Shown one piece after another: positions 36,550-45,152 of a stretch of DNA of 64,000 nucleotides. Under the pieces are notes generated by a model. That model saw only the letters and a list, made by a program, of their open reading frames with translations, searched no databases and was not told where the DNA came from. Every line of letters starts with the position of its first letter. Within the stretch, counting starts at the first letter, position 1. The stretch lies in the NCBI GenBank assembly GCA_020632635.1, contig JACKFE010000003.1:409538-473537 (forward strand). The letters run 5' to 3'. A program made the translations under genes and the position numbers. The stretch is from Nitrospiraceae bacterium. Its GTDB lineage: Bacteria > Nitrospirota > Nitrospiria > Nitrospirales > UBA8639.

Positions 36550-37614
36550 TCAGCCGCCGCGGGCATGCATTTCCAAGTGGGGATCTTGTCGCAACCGATC
36601 AATTTCAATATACCGGCCTCGTCGTCCGCTTTGATGCTCTAACTCTTTGCGCTCCTCGGCACCACGATCTTTGCGAACACGCCAGACCGATTGAATGATC
36701 GATTGAATATCTTCATCCGATCGCCCGGACCTCAAGAGTTTTCGAAGATCTAATCCAGACTTGGCGTAGAGACAGAGATACCACATCCCATCGGCCGTAA
36801 GCCGACTTCGGTCACATGTGGAACAAAAGGGAACCGTCGTGGAGGAAATTATCCCAAAGATCGTTCCGTCTGACAGCCGGAACCGTTGGGCAGGAGCAGA
36901 ACTCATCTCGACGACCGGCTCAATCTCTCCGTAATACCGACCCAGCTCTGTGAGGATTTCCTTCCGAGATAACACTTTATCCGGCGACCAATCGTTGGCA
37001 CCACCCACGTCCATGTATTCAATAAACCGCACTTCCCCATTCACCCGCTTCCCATATTCAATTAACGGGATCAACTCATCATCGTTATAGCCCTTCATGG
37101 CGACCGTATCCAGCTTGAGTCCGACAAACCCCATTTTCGTAACGGACTCAATGCCTTCAAAAACCTGTGAGAGGGTATCGCGTCTCGTGAGGGCTTTGAA
37201 ACGTTCCGGCTTCAAGGTGTCTAAGCTGACCGTCACCCGATGCAGCCCAGCATCAAACAGGTCTTGACCTTGTTCGGCCAACAACACTCCGTTCGTGGTA
37301 ATGGCAATATCCTGAATTCGAGAATTTTGCCGCAACATGGCAATGAAGGCTGGAAGGTTTTTGCGCAGCAAGGGCTCTCCACCGGTAATGCGAACCTTAT
37401 CAACGCCTTGCAGCGTAAACAGGTTGGTCAAGACAACCAGCTCCTCAAATGTCAGGAGCGTTTCACGCGGCAACCACACATACTCTTCTTCCGGCATGCA
37501 GTATTGGCAGCGAAGGTTGCATCGATCAGTTACGGAAACCCGCAGTGAGGTCAAGGAACGCCCCCAGGCATCCTGAACAGACGTGGGGTGTTGCGGCCTC
37601 TCAACAGCAGACAT
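36550..37614 (-). CDS. moaA: GTP 3',8-cyclase MoaA
   Basis: 354 residues, a radical SAM enzyme with the N-terminal cluster motif C32-N-L-R-C36-Q-Y-C39. The C-terminal second 4Fe-4S site is seen in PFCSTCDRSRLTADG and WYLCLYAKSGLDLRKLL. The protein ends in GG, as active MoaA does. With MoaC it converts GTP to cyclic pyranopterin phosphate, the first step of molybdenum cofactor synthesis. The start overlaps the moaE stop (TAATG), so it is the last gene of the coupled operon moaC-moaD-moaE-moaA. Confidence 0.97.
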   Translation of the reverse strand: MSAVERPQHPTSVQDAWGRSLTSLRVSVTDRCNLRCQYCMPEEEYVWLPRETLLTFEELVVLTNLFTLQGVDKVRITGGEPLLRKNLPAFIAMLRQNSRIQDIAITTNGVLLAEQGQDLFDAGLHRVTVSLDTLKPERFKALTRRDTLSQVFEGIESVTKMGFVGLKLDTVAMKGYNDDELIPLIEYGKRVNGEVRFIEYMDVGGANDWSPDKVLSRKEILTELGRYYGEIEPVVEMSSAPAQRFRLSDGTIFGIISSTTVPFCSTCDRSRLTADGMWYLCLYAKSGLDLRKLLRSGRSDEDIQSIIQSVWRVRKDRGAEERKELEHQSGRRGRYIEIDRLRQDPHLEMHARGG

Positions 37615-38057
37615 TACGGATGCTCCTCAACCCAGACCTCGCCTTCAGGCGTGGTTTCCATTTTCCAAATCGGCGTGATTTGCTTGAGTTCATCGATGCA
37701 CCATTGGCAGGCTTTAAACGCAGCAGCCCGATGTTCAGCGCCCACGATAATTAACACGATATTTTCGCCGATTTCTATGGGGCCATACCGATGAAGCACC
37801 AAGGCCTCGATGATATCAAAATCACGTAAGGCTCGTTCACGGATCTCCTTAAGTTTTTTCTGAGCCATCCCCTCGTAATGATCAAAACTCATCGAACTGA
37901 CTTCCCGTCCCTTGGAGTGATCACGGGCTGTTCCCAAAAACATGGCAATGCCCCCAATCCGGCGAGACCGGCTCCGTACCCGTTCCAATTCTTCATCGAT
38001 GGAAAAATTTTCCTGCTGTACCCGGACCAACATGCTTTCTTCAAGTTCAACGGCCAT
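37614..38057 (-). CDS. moaE: Molybdopterin synthase large subunit MoaE
   Basis: 147 residues. Conserved MoaE features: IGGIAMFLGTARDHSKGREV, LHRYGPIEIGENIVLIIVGA, EHRAAAFKACQWCIDELKQ and a C-terminal lysine-rich PIWKMETT. MoaE and MoaD together insert sulfur into the pterin. The ATG follows the moaD stop by 3 bases, and the end of moaD provides a GGGAGGACG ribosome site. Confidence 0.96.
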   Translation of the reverse strand: MAVELEESMLVRVQQENFSIDEELERVRSRSRRIGGIAMFLGTARDHSKGREVSSMSFDHYEGMAQKKLKEIRERALRDFDIIEALVLHRYGPIEIGENIVLIIVGAEHRAAAFKACQWCIDELKQITPIWKMETTPEGEVWVEEHP

Positions 38058-38060
38058 TGG

Positions 38061-38342
38061 CTAACGTCCTCCCATCCACCCATGCGCTTCATCGGATCCG
38101 CCGGCAAATGGAGGCAATAATGCCACTTCATCCGACTCCTCCAGCACCGTGTCCCAATGGGCAATTTCTTGGTTCACCGAGACCAATACCTTTTTTTGCT
38201 CAAGCAATTCGCCAACCTGCGGATAGGCCACCTGAATGGAGTAGACTAAATCTTTGACCCGCCTTTCCTCAGAAAGCTCCATTTCCAAATCACGCCCTCC
38301 AGGAATCATGGTCTTTAACACGCCGAATAATTTAATCTTCAT
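38061..38342 (-). CDS. moaD: Molybdopterin synthase sulfur carrier MoaD with C-terminal extension
   Basis: 93 residues from the ATG at 38342 (MKIKLFGVLKTMIPGG); the open frame upstream lies inside moaC. The ubiquitin-like fold ends with the usual EVALLPPFAGG. In active MoaD the Gly-Gly is the very C-terminus and becomes a thiocarboxylate. Here G81-G82 is followed by 11 more residues (SDEAHGWMGGR), which end in another GGR. The extra DNA also supplies the ribosome site of moaE. Either the tail is removed, or the chain is not active as encoded. Confidence 0.9.
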   Translation of the reverse strand: MKIKLFGVLKTMIPGGRDLEMELSEERRVKDLVYSIQVAYPQVGELLEQKKVLVSVNQEIAHWDTVLEESDEVALLPPFAGGSDEAHGWMGGR

Positions 38343-38367
38343 TCCAAGCTCAATATTCAGATCCTGG

Positions 38368-38871
38368 CTATCCAACCTGCTCTTTCCGAATATAGGTTCC
38401 GGATTTCCCCCCTGATTTTGACAACAGGGCGATGTCTCCGAACTCAATCCCTTTATCCACAGCCTTGCACATATCGTATATCGTCAACGCCGCCACCGAG
38501 ACAGCAGTCATGGCTTCCATTTCAACACCCGTATTCCCCGAAGTTTTCACAGTCGCTTGAATAATGATGGCACACCGGCCGTTTTGATTCGGAGTGGAAT
38601 CTTCCTGAAAGTCCACATCCACACTGGTTAAGAGTAACGGATGGCACATGGGAATCAAATCAGGGGTTCGCTTGGCCCCCATAACTCCCGCCACCTGAGC
38701 CACACCCAGGACATCCCCCTTAGCCATACGTCCCTCCTGAATTTTCTTCAACGTATCAGGAAGGACAAACACCTTACCCTCTGCGGTCGCCACGCGCTCG
38801 GTTGCGGCCTTCTGAGTGACATCCACCATCCGGGCCCGGCCTGATTCATTAAAGTGAGTGAGATGAGACAT
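38368..38871 (-). CDS. moaC: Cyclic pyranopterin monophosphate synthase MoaC
   Basis: 167 residues starting MSHLTHFNESGRARMVDV; the longer open frame to 38955 adds a hydrophobic stretch foreign to the family. Catalytic-region motifs are present: KGDVLGVAQVAGVMGAKRT, LIPMCHPLLLTSVDVDF and GNTGVEMEAMTAVSVAALT with the conserved MCKAVDK. MoaC completes cyclic pyranopterin formation after MoaA. It is the first gene of the moa operon and is divergent from the DsrE-like gene across about 160 bases. Confidence 0.96.
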   Translation of the reverse strand: MSHLTHFNESGRARMVDVTQKAATERVATAEGKVFVLPDTLKKIQEGRMAKGDVLGVAQVAGVMGAKRTPDLIPMCHPLLLTSVDVDFQEDSTPNQNGRCAIIIQATVKTSGNTGVEMEAMTAVSVAALTIYDMCKAVDKGIEFGDIALLSKSGGKSGTYIRKEQVG

Positions 38872-39032
38872 AGGGGAATTCAGTGAGTGCAAAAACCTCT
38901 TGAAAATCAGTAAATTATAGAGACCATTGAAAAACATCGTCAAGCAAGAACTCATATACCGTTTCGCTTGACAGCCGAACCAAATCCACCTATAAACCAG
39001 GGGTAACTCACTGTAATCAGGAGCTTTTCCTC

Positions 39033-39386
39033 ATGGACTCCACCGCTTGGTCACCAAATCCAGCTCTGGCCCATAAAAAGTTAGGCCTTCTCCTCTCAAC
39101 TTCACCGGAACATTCGAACGCGGAAACGGTCTACCAACTTTCCAAAACGGCATTGGCCAATAAAGTCGATACCTACCTCTATTTTATTGATGAGGGGGTG
39201 AAGAATCTGGAAGACGCCAGATTCATCGAGCTGGCGAAGGAAGGCCTGAAATTATTCGTTTGCGCCTATGGCTGCCAACAACATCACATATCAACCGACG
39301 GCTATGGGAAGGAAGTGACCTTTTGCGGATTGGTGATTCTCTCCAACATCATCGACGGCTGCGATCGATTCCTGGCATTTAATTGA
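39033..39386 (+). CDS. DsrE-family protein
   Basis: 117 residues of the DsrE/DsrF-like fold: LGLLLSTSPEHSNAETVYQL, VDTYLYFIDEGVKNLED and a motif FVCAYGCQQHHI with two cysteines four residues apart. Family members relay sulfur or act as peroxiredoxin-like partners; the cysteines near the position used by sulfur-carrying relatives are suggestive. A good AGGAG precedes the ATG. Its place divergent from the moa operon invites a link to sulfur transfer for molybdopterin, but that is only inference. Confidence 0.75.
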   Translation: MDSTAWSPNPALAHKKLGLLLSTSPEHSNAETVYQLSKTALANKVDTYLYFIDEGVKNLEDARFIELAKEGLKLFVCAYGCQQHHISTDGYGKEVTFCGLVILSNIIDGCDRFLAFN

Positions 39387-39452
39387 TCGGCGAAAACTCC
39401 AACCGGTCCATAACATGTCTTCCTGTTCCCTCCACGAATCTTGCCTCCTCTG

Positions 39453-40697
39453 TTACGTCAAAACTTTCGAAGACATTCGGTTTGATTGGAGCCAGTCCGC
39501 AGCCGCGGCCCCGGCAATATAGCCACTTGCAAAACAGGCAGTCAGCAGATACCCACCTGTGGGCGCCTCCCAATCCAACATTTCTCCTGCACAAAAAACA
39601 CCGGGTAAGTCACGGATCATCAACGCTGAATCCAACGCTTCAAAAGCCACTCCACCGGCAGTACTGATGGCCTCCGCCAGCGGACGAGGGGCAACAAGTG
39701 GAATGGACAATGATTTGATCGCCTCAGCCAGACGAGTAGGGTTAAAAAAATCCTGTTTGGGCAGATACTCTCTCAGAAGCGCCGACTTCACTCCTGTAAT
39801 CCCGGCACAGCGTTTGAGATGGGTCGCAATTGAGCGTGACCCTTTTGGCCGTGACAAATCGGCAATGAGCTGAGCTAAGGGGCGATCAGGAGATAGATCC
39901 AGATGAATATGCGCCACTCCTCTTGCGAGAATTTCATCTCGTAATCTTGCGGAGACTGCATATATCACTCCACCTTCCAGTCCGGTTTCGGTGATCACCA
40001 ATTCGCCCTGCTGCCGGAAGAGTGTCCCATCCATCAGGGTCCCCGACACTACCACTGGCTTGACCGGATACCCGGCAAACTTTGTCCGCATATGCTGACT
40101 CCAATCGACATCAAAGCCGCAATTCGACGGCTTCAAGGGAGCAATGAGCACACCACGCTTAGTTAGCCACGATACCCACCCACCATCAGAACCCAATTGA
40201 GGCCAACTACCTCCACCCAATGCCAAAATGACAGCCTCAGCAGAGACCAATCGTTCACCTTGCGGTGTCATAAATCGAAGAGCCCCGGTTTCGGCCCATC
40301 CATTCCACCGATGCCGCACATTGATGGTGACCCCAGACTGGCGCAACCGTCGAAGCCAGGCCCGCAAGAGCGGCGCCGATTTCAGATCGGAAGGAAACAC
40401 CCGGCCGGAAGTACCCACAAAGGTCTCGATCCCAAGGCCACACGCCCACTGGCGTAAGGCATGGGGCCCAAATTGCGCAAGAAGGGGTTGGATATGCAAT
40501 CGGCGAGAACCATATCGAGCAAGAAATTTCTCCGAGGATTCTGAATGAGTGAGATTGAGCCCCCCCTTTCCCGCCAAGAGAAATTTCCGACCAACGGAAG
40601 GCATCGCATCGTACACCTCCACCTGCGCCCCTCTCTGGAAGGCAGCTTCTGCCGCCATAAGGCCGGCGGGTCCCCCACCAATCACCGCGACTTTCAT
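39453..40697 (-). CDS. TIGR03862-type FAD-dependent flavoprotein
   Basis: 414 residues from the ATG at 40697 (AAAGGA about 7 bases upstream). The N-terminus MKVAVIGGGPAGLMAAEAA is a Rossmann FAD-binding site. KFLLAGKGGLNLTHSE and the C-terminal GVFCAGEMLDWEAPTGGYLL with FASGYIAGAAAA match the HI0933/TIGR03862 group of NAD(P)/FAD oxidoreductases of unknown substrate. It converges on the DsrE-like gene. Function beyond flavin binding cannot be read from the sequence. Confidence 0.85.
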   Translation of the reverse strand: MKVAVIGGGPAGLMAAEAAFQRGAQVEVYDAMPSVGRKFLLAGKGGLNLTHSESSEKFLARYGSRRLHIQPLLAQFGPHALRQWACGLGIETFVGTSGRVFPSDLKSAPLLRAWLRRLRQSGVTINVRHRWNGWAETGALRFMTPQGERLVSAEAVILALGGGSWPQLGSDGGWVSWLTKRGVLIAPLKPSNCGFDVDWSQHMRTKFAGYPVKPVVVSGTLMDGTLFRQQGELVITETGLEGGVIYAVSARLRDEILARGVAHIHLDLSPDRPLAQLIADLSRPKGSRSIATHLKRCAGITGVKSALLREYLPKQDFFNPTRLAEAIKSLSIPLVAPRPLAEAISTAGGVAFEALDSALMIRDLPGVFCAGEMLDWEAPTGGYLLTACFASGYIAGAAAADWLQSNRMSSKVLT

Positions 40698-40885
40698 CTG
40701 CGTTCCTTTCAAAGACGATACGGAGGACACATTTTCACATCCAGGACATCCGAAGAGCCTTTTCGATCATAAACCATCACTATCTTCTCATGAACTTCTC
40801 ATCTCGTTCTCAGGTCATTCTCATTTTTCCCGTATAAGATGTGACTTTCACTCTTTAACAACTTTCTTTTGAAAGGAGAACGTAT

Positions 40886-41347
40886 ATGCGCAAACTCACC
40901 ACCATCGTCCCTGCATTCATTGCAGCGGCCACTCTGGCTCTTCCCCTTTGGGCTGCCGCCGCCCCGGCGAAAGTAGCGTGTAATGTGGACATCAACTACA
41001 CCGTCAACGGAACTCCCGTGGATACCTACCTCAAAGATTTCGAAGTGACCCGCGGGGAGACCTTCTTCGATGATTTATCCACTGCCATTCGAGAAAAAAG
41101 ATTTTCAGCTTCCCTGGCACGAATCGACGGAAAATTGATGATGTCTATCGACTATAACAGTGACGTCAGCGTATTTAACCAGATTCTGGTTGATACCAGC
41201 CTGCAAATTCGTGGCGTGGATGTAGTAGTCTCGACCGGAGGCACTCACATGTTCTCCTCCAGTCAGGCCGTCCCGTCTGGAAATCATCGCACGACTCATG
41301 CCCTTATTTGCCACCGCCTCGCGGATGAAGCACCAACCACGCCCTAG
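40886..41347 (+). CDS. Small exported protein of unknown function
   Basis: 153 residues. A strong ribosome site (AAAGGAG) and a signal peptide (about 1-26, ending AAAAPA) are clear. The mature part has two cysteines, one near the start (VACNVDINYTVNGTPVDTY) and one near the end (THALICHRLADE), that could form a disulfide. A promoter-like TATAAG lies at about 40835. The protein is probably periplasmic or surface-exposed. I do not recognise the family. Confidence 0.75.
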   Translation: MRKLTTIVPAFIAAATLALPLWAAAAPAKVACNVDINYTVNGTPVDTYLKDFEVTRGETFFDDLSTAIREKRFSASLARIDGKLMMSIDYNSDVSVFNQILVDTSLQIRGVDVVVSTGGTHMFSSSQAVPSGNHRTTHALICHRLADEAPTTP

Positions 41348-42229
41348 ATTCCAGGTTCAAATTGTCCCCATCTCCTCCGGGACACTACCCGGAGGGGATG
41401 GGTCCTATTCACGAGAAGATACCTCTCCCCTACCAATTTTTTTGAACTCCGTATTTCATGCTCATCATGTTGTCCCCCATAGAGGGGCAATATTGAAGAG
41501 AGAGACACTCGTTTCCAAGCACCTCATCCATGGAGCACCTCCATATGCATACGCACCCAACAGGTCCACGGTAACCACGGATCGGTTTTTCCCGATCTTT
41601 TAAATGGGGGACGGAGAAATCCGTTCTGTCTAATAATGCGAATACCAGGACATTGGGAATTCTGACGGAAAGACGACCGTCTCGATGAACAACGGAAATG
41701 ATACGAATTTCTCCACCCCGTGGAGAACTACCCCCTGGTGGACGATGCCGATCTGGTGGGATCGTGGGAAAAGATTCGGGTACAATCGCCCAATTCCTCG
41801 GTGGATCGAGCAAAAAAATGGAACTCCGCATGCACAATGGCGGTGCGCGAATCCGGTGCAATGTGCCTACCCGGCGCAGGCCGAGCTGTCACCTGACTCC
41901 GTGGTGGATACGGAGGTTCAGGTTCGCACAATCTGATCGTTTGTTTCGGGCCTCGATTCCGGATGGGAAGTCCTAATAAGGCTCAATATCGACGTGCCAC
42001 CTGGCTCCACAGGCCGGTTGATGCCGGTGGTCAATCCCACAATCACATAATGGAATCCAACGAGACCAGCAACGGGATATCACGTTGCTGACCGAATAGA
42101 GCAGGCCTCCGCAGACGCGGGCAGGGAGAACTGTGGCGCGCCTTGTTGGTAGAAAGAAGCGAAGGAACCTAGGGCCGCACCATATTTTTTCGCAATGGGT
42201 TTTTTTAATCGAGCCTGCTCACACGTTTC
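41348..42229. other. 880-base region without a supported gene
   Basis: No open frame here has a convincing protein; the longest (41430-41861, minus) has a random composition. Two hairpins stand out. One at 41367-41403 just after the exported protein stop has a stem of about 14 bases but no T-run. One at 41580-41597 (GATCGG with CCGATC) is followed by TTTT on the plus strand and may end transcription. The region may be a degraded gene, an untranslated RNA or spacer. Confidence 0.5.
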
Positions 42230-43252
42230 CTATCGCTGTTTATCCGGCTTCCACTTGAGTCCCAACTGTATGATTCGCTGAATCAACTCTTCATAGGAAA
42301 TACCGGCCCGTTCGGCCGATTCCGCCAGATCTTCCCCATAAGCCAACTGAGCATTCGGATTGGCTTCGAGAAAATAGAGGTGATTATCAGGGTCCAATCG
42401 GAAATCCAACCGGGCATAGCCATTCAATCCCAAAATGTGAAAGGCCCGCTTCGCTGTCTGCTGAATATAGCGAACCAGTTTTGGTTCAAGGCCCTCGACC
42501 TCACACGACCGAATGCCGTATTTCTTCTGATATTTCGTGCTCCATTTCACCCTCGCCGTGGCAATAGGCAAGGCATCAGGCGGCAATTTATCCAAATGTA
42601 ATTCCCACACGGGCAAGACCTGCAACCGCTTGTTGCCCAATACTCCCACGTACAATTCCCGTCCCTCGATATAGCGTTCCACAATCGCCGCAGTTCCCAC
42701 GGTTTGATGGACAAACTCGACCCGCTCTTTGAGTTTCTCTTCATCAAAGACAATGGAGGCCTGTGAAATTCCTAGCGAGGCTTCTTCACTAATCGATTTC
42801 ACAATAACGGGAAAAGGAAAATCATTCGTCCATTTCACAACCCGTCCGGTGGGATAGACGACAAAGTCCGGGCAGCGGATCCCGTGATAGGTCATGATTT
42901 TTTTGGACCACCCCTTGTCTCTCGTTAACACCAGCCCCTTGGGATTGCAACCAGTGTAGGGCACTCCCAACAACTCAAGATAGGACACCACATTTTGATC
43001 GAACTCGGGGTTGCCATTGAATTCTTCCAATAAATTAAAGGCAATGTGGGGTTTCCAATCCGTCACTAACTTGTCGATGACGCTCAGATCATCTTTGACG
43101 CCTAAAGCCATGACTTCGTGCCCTAAATCCCGAATGGTGGACACCACGTCGAACTCGGTTTTCCATTCCACCTCGGTCACGTCATAGGGCTCCACATCAT
43201 CGGGGGGCACCAAATCCAAATGCATGAGCACCATAACGCGTAAGATTTTCAT
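42230..43252 (-). CDS. ATP-grasp ligase of the D-Ala-D-Ala ligase group
   Basis: 340 residues. An N-terminal pre-ATP-grasp domain (MKILRVMVLMHLDLVPPDD) is followed by the ATP-grasp core: VVSYLELLGVPYTGCNPKGL with DKGWSKKIMTYHGIRCPDFV, PFPVIVKSISEEASLGISQA, AAIVERYIEGRELYVGVLGN and LDFRLDPDNHLYFLEANPNA, holding the metal-binding D, E and N. The fold joins a carboxylate to an amine via acyl phosphate. It is not a clear Ddl, because the usual omega-loop and substrate sites differ and it is not near mur genes. It starts 4 bases inside the end of the metallopeptidase gene, so the two are made together. Substrate unknown. Confidence 0.85.
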   Translation of the reverse strand: MKILRVMVLMHLDLVPPDDVEPYDVTEVEWKTEFDVVSTIRDLGHEVMALGVKDDLSVIDKLVTDWKPHIAFNLLEEFNGNPEFDQNVVSYLELLGVPYTGCNPKGLVLTRDKGWSKKIMTYHGIRCPDFVVYPTGRVVKWTNDFPFPVIVKSISEEASLGISQASIVFDEEKLKERVEFVHQTVGTAAIVERYIEGRELYVGVLGNKRLQVLPVWELHLDKLPPDALPIATARVKWSTKYQKKYGIRSCEVEGLEPKLVRYIQQTAKRAFHILGLNGYARLDFRLDPDNHLYFLEANPNAQLAYGEDLAESAERAGISYEELIQRIIQLGLKWKPDKQR

Positions 43253-44325
43253 AGCACCACCCGATGCCGTCCACTATGCAAATAGTTCATCGTCTGCACG
43301 GTCAATAAAATCGTAAAATCCACTTTGGCCTGTTCTTCCGGCACCGCTAAGTGTAAATTCCGCTCACGGCAGTGTTCAATCATATCCCGTAAGACTTGGT
43401 CAATGGTGTATTGATATTCCCCCGTCCATTCGGCCACCTTCCGTCTGACTTCCTTGCGAAACTTCCGAATGAAATTGGCCGCCGAGGGATGCGACTGAAT
43501 CGATGGATCTCCCGAAAATAATCGCCGTAAGTCCCGATCATAAAAATTCGGATAATCCAATCCATAGCGTTCCCGTTTACTCCGATAATGTTCGCGTAAG
43601 GTCTTCTTCAGACTGCGGACCGGATCAATCTGCTCCTTGGCAGTCACAATCGGTTTCACCCCGACTAAACTGTTCATCAAGGTATCCATATACTCCAATT
43701 TTTTTAACGCGGGCCATCCCGCATATCGCTCACGCCAATGTGACTGTGGCGTCAACCAGACAGCAAAGGTTTCGGCAAAATCTTCATCAGGATGACTTTG
43801 GGCATACCACATATCCAAATGCAGCACAAAACTTTTGCTGTAGGGTTTAGGCAGATAACAATCCGGGTACCGCTGAGACGTATGCCCAAAAATCTGTTGC
43901 CGACGACGCAGCCTCCGCAGGCGATACGCGTTTTCGATCGCATGCCCCGCCTCATGCCGGATAATGCGCATACACCACTCCGGAGTGCCTCCCTCCACTT
44001 CCAACATCTGATTCAATTCCAGTTTGGCTAATCTCGGATGTCCCATATAAAACGGAATAGCAATGCCCGGCACGCCATCCGGGGTATACCAATCATCAGA
44101 TAACCAAAAGTGAGGACGAAACAGCAAACCATGGCTGGCCAACTCCCGATGTAATTGCCGTATACAGGTTGCCAACATCGTTCCGGCAATCCGGATCCGA
44201 AGATCGCACAACCGAAGCTCCAGTAACCGTTCATCCGTCCAATTGACCCATTCCGGTTCCTGAGAGACCGGTGGCTGTTCGGCTGGTTCGCCAGAATCAA
44301 TCATGTTCCCGTCTTCAGTCCACAT
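43249..44325 (-). CDS. Putative zinc metallopeptidase (Peptidase_Mx-like), without the N-terminal zinc ribbon
   Basis: 358 residues with no signal peptide. The zinc site is IIRHEAGHAIENAYRLRR (H124-E-A-G-H128), and a downstream acidic motif HPDEDFAETFAVW gives the likely third ligand E185, as in gluzincin-type enzymes. The region FGHTSQRYPDCYLPKPYS and WYAQSHPDEDFAET resembles the Peptidase_Mx group. The C-terminal third is basic and helical (RSLKKTLREHYRSKRERYGL). It is translationally coupled to the ATP-grasp ligase. A ligase and a peptidase made together suggest a cycle of peptide-bond formation and removal, but the target is unknown. Confidence 0.8.
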   Translation of the reverse strand: MWTEDGNMIDSGEPAEQPPVSQEPEWVNWTDERLLELRLCDLRIRIAGTMLATCIRQLHRELASHGLLFRPHFWLSDDWYTPDGVPGIAIPFYMGHPRLAKLELNQMLEVEGGTPEWCMRIIRHEAGHAIENAYRLRRLRRRQQIFGHTSQRYPDCYLPKPYSKSFVLHLDMWYAQSHPDEDFAETFAVWLTPQSHWRERYAGWPALKKLEYMDTLMNSLVGVKPIVTAKEQIDPVRSLKKTLREHYRSKRERYGLDYPNFYDRDLRRLFSGDPSIQSHPSAANFIRKFRKEVRRKVAEWTGEYQYTIDQVLRDMIEHCRERNLHLAVPEEQAKVDFTILLTVQTMNYLHSGRHRVVL

Positions 44326-44720
44326 ACCGTCGATACCTCGCTCCGATTCCCTTGCCTAAATAGCGGAAATCAATCTTTCACTCAAGTCCCATACATCGGA
44401 CCGTCCTTATCGAATCTTCATGGGGGAAATTTCGAGTTATCAACAAGTCACAATACGCCCCGTCAACCCTAATAGCTTTTAGCGGATAGCTATGCTACAT
44501 TTGCCCCCCGTTTTACGGATTTTCATTCATCATTCATTCAATTCATCTTTACATTTATTCACTCAACCGAGCGTCATGGTGCGGAACACACTCTTCCTCC
44601 GTCAGCACATCATCCGTGGGAAATAAACCCCGGTCATTTCGGAAGGTTGCGTACGATCCTCCATCACGATCAACCCGTGATGAACTTACCCGGCTCGGAA
44701 GAATCATGGGAGCCCGTGTT
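44326..44720. other. Intergenic region with short CATTCA repeats
   Basis: Between the divergent metallopeptidase and zinc-ribbon genes. At about 44522-44567 there are several copies of CATTCA/CATTCAT-like units. No gene is supported; the minus-strand frame at 44555-44860 is a shadow of the zinc-ribbon gene. Promoters for both flanking genes are expected here, but no clear elements were identified. Confidence 0.4.
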
Positions 44721-44873
44721 ATGCAAACCTGTGAAAAGTGCAAGGGGTCGATGTTACTCGACCGAGAAATCGACATGGAATCTGGCATGTCGCTCTTAGT
44801 CTTCGTCTGTATTAATTGCGGGAAACGCAAACAAGCCGAACGCGCACCTATCCCGCTCATTGAAGTATCCTAA
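44721..44873 (+). CDS. Small zinc-ribbon protein
   Basis: 50 residues from the ATG at 44721, which has GGGAG 8 bases upstream; the frame is open to 44616, but that part lacks coding character. Two CxxC pairs, C4-E-K-C7 and C30-I-N-C33, form a classic zinc ribbon. Between them is a segment GSMLLDREIDMESGMSLLVF. Such small ribbons bind nucleic acid or a protein partner; no specific role can be assigned. It lies divergent from the ATP-grasp/metallopeptidase pair, and the related Peptidase_Mx proteins carry a zinc ribbon in their own chain, so it might be a partner. Confidence 0.7.
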   Translation: MQTCEKCKGSMLLDREIDMESGMSLLVFVCINCGKRKQAERAPIPLIEVS

Positions 44874-44876
44874 GCA

Positions 44877-44926
44877 AAAGGGAGCGGCTTGCCCAACCTG
44901 ATGACTTCGGCATTTACGCTCCCTTT
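44877..44926 (+). terminator. Possible terminator after the zinc-ribbon gene
   Basis: A perfect 10-base inverted repeat (44877-44886 with 44917-44926) starts 4 bases after the zinc-ribbon stop. It has a 30-base loop and is followed by ATCATTTT. The loop is long for an intrinsic terminator, so the role is tentative. The gap from here to 45152 shows no gene. Confidence 0.5.
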
Positions 44927-45152
44927 ATCATTTTGGCATCCCCCTATTTCGGCAAGCCACGGAAACCCTTTCGGCTTTCCGTGAGTATTCCGGCATCGAA
45001 AGCTGGTGGTAAAGAAGGAACCGGTGAGGATGGGCCAAGTGCGAAATGGATGACGAGTTGGTCTCCGATGAACATCGGATTTACAATAAACAACGAACAG
45101 ACGGCAATGAACCTGCATGCATCATTTTCATGCAGCTTATTCAACCTGCCGA

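Noticed and set aside
41430..41861. Minus-strand frame of 143 residues in the 880-base gap
   Set aside because: No ribosome site, no domain pattern and unlikely composition with clusters of arginine, proline and serine.
44522..44567. CATTCA-like repeats considered as a CRISPR or binding-site array
   Set aside because: Units are only 6-7 bases, irregular, and have no spacers; simple low-complexity sequence is the better reading.
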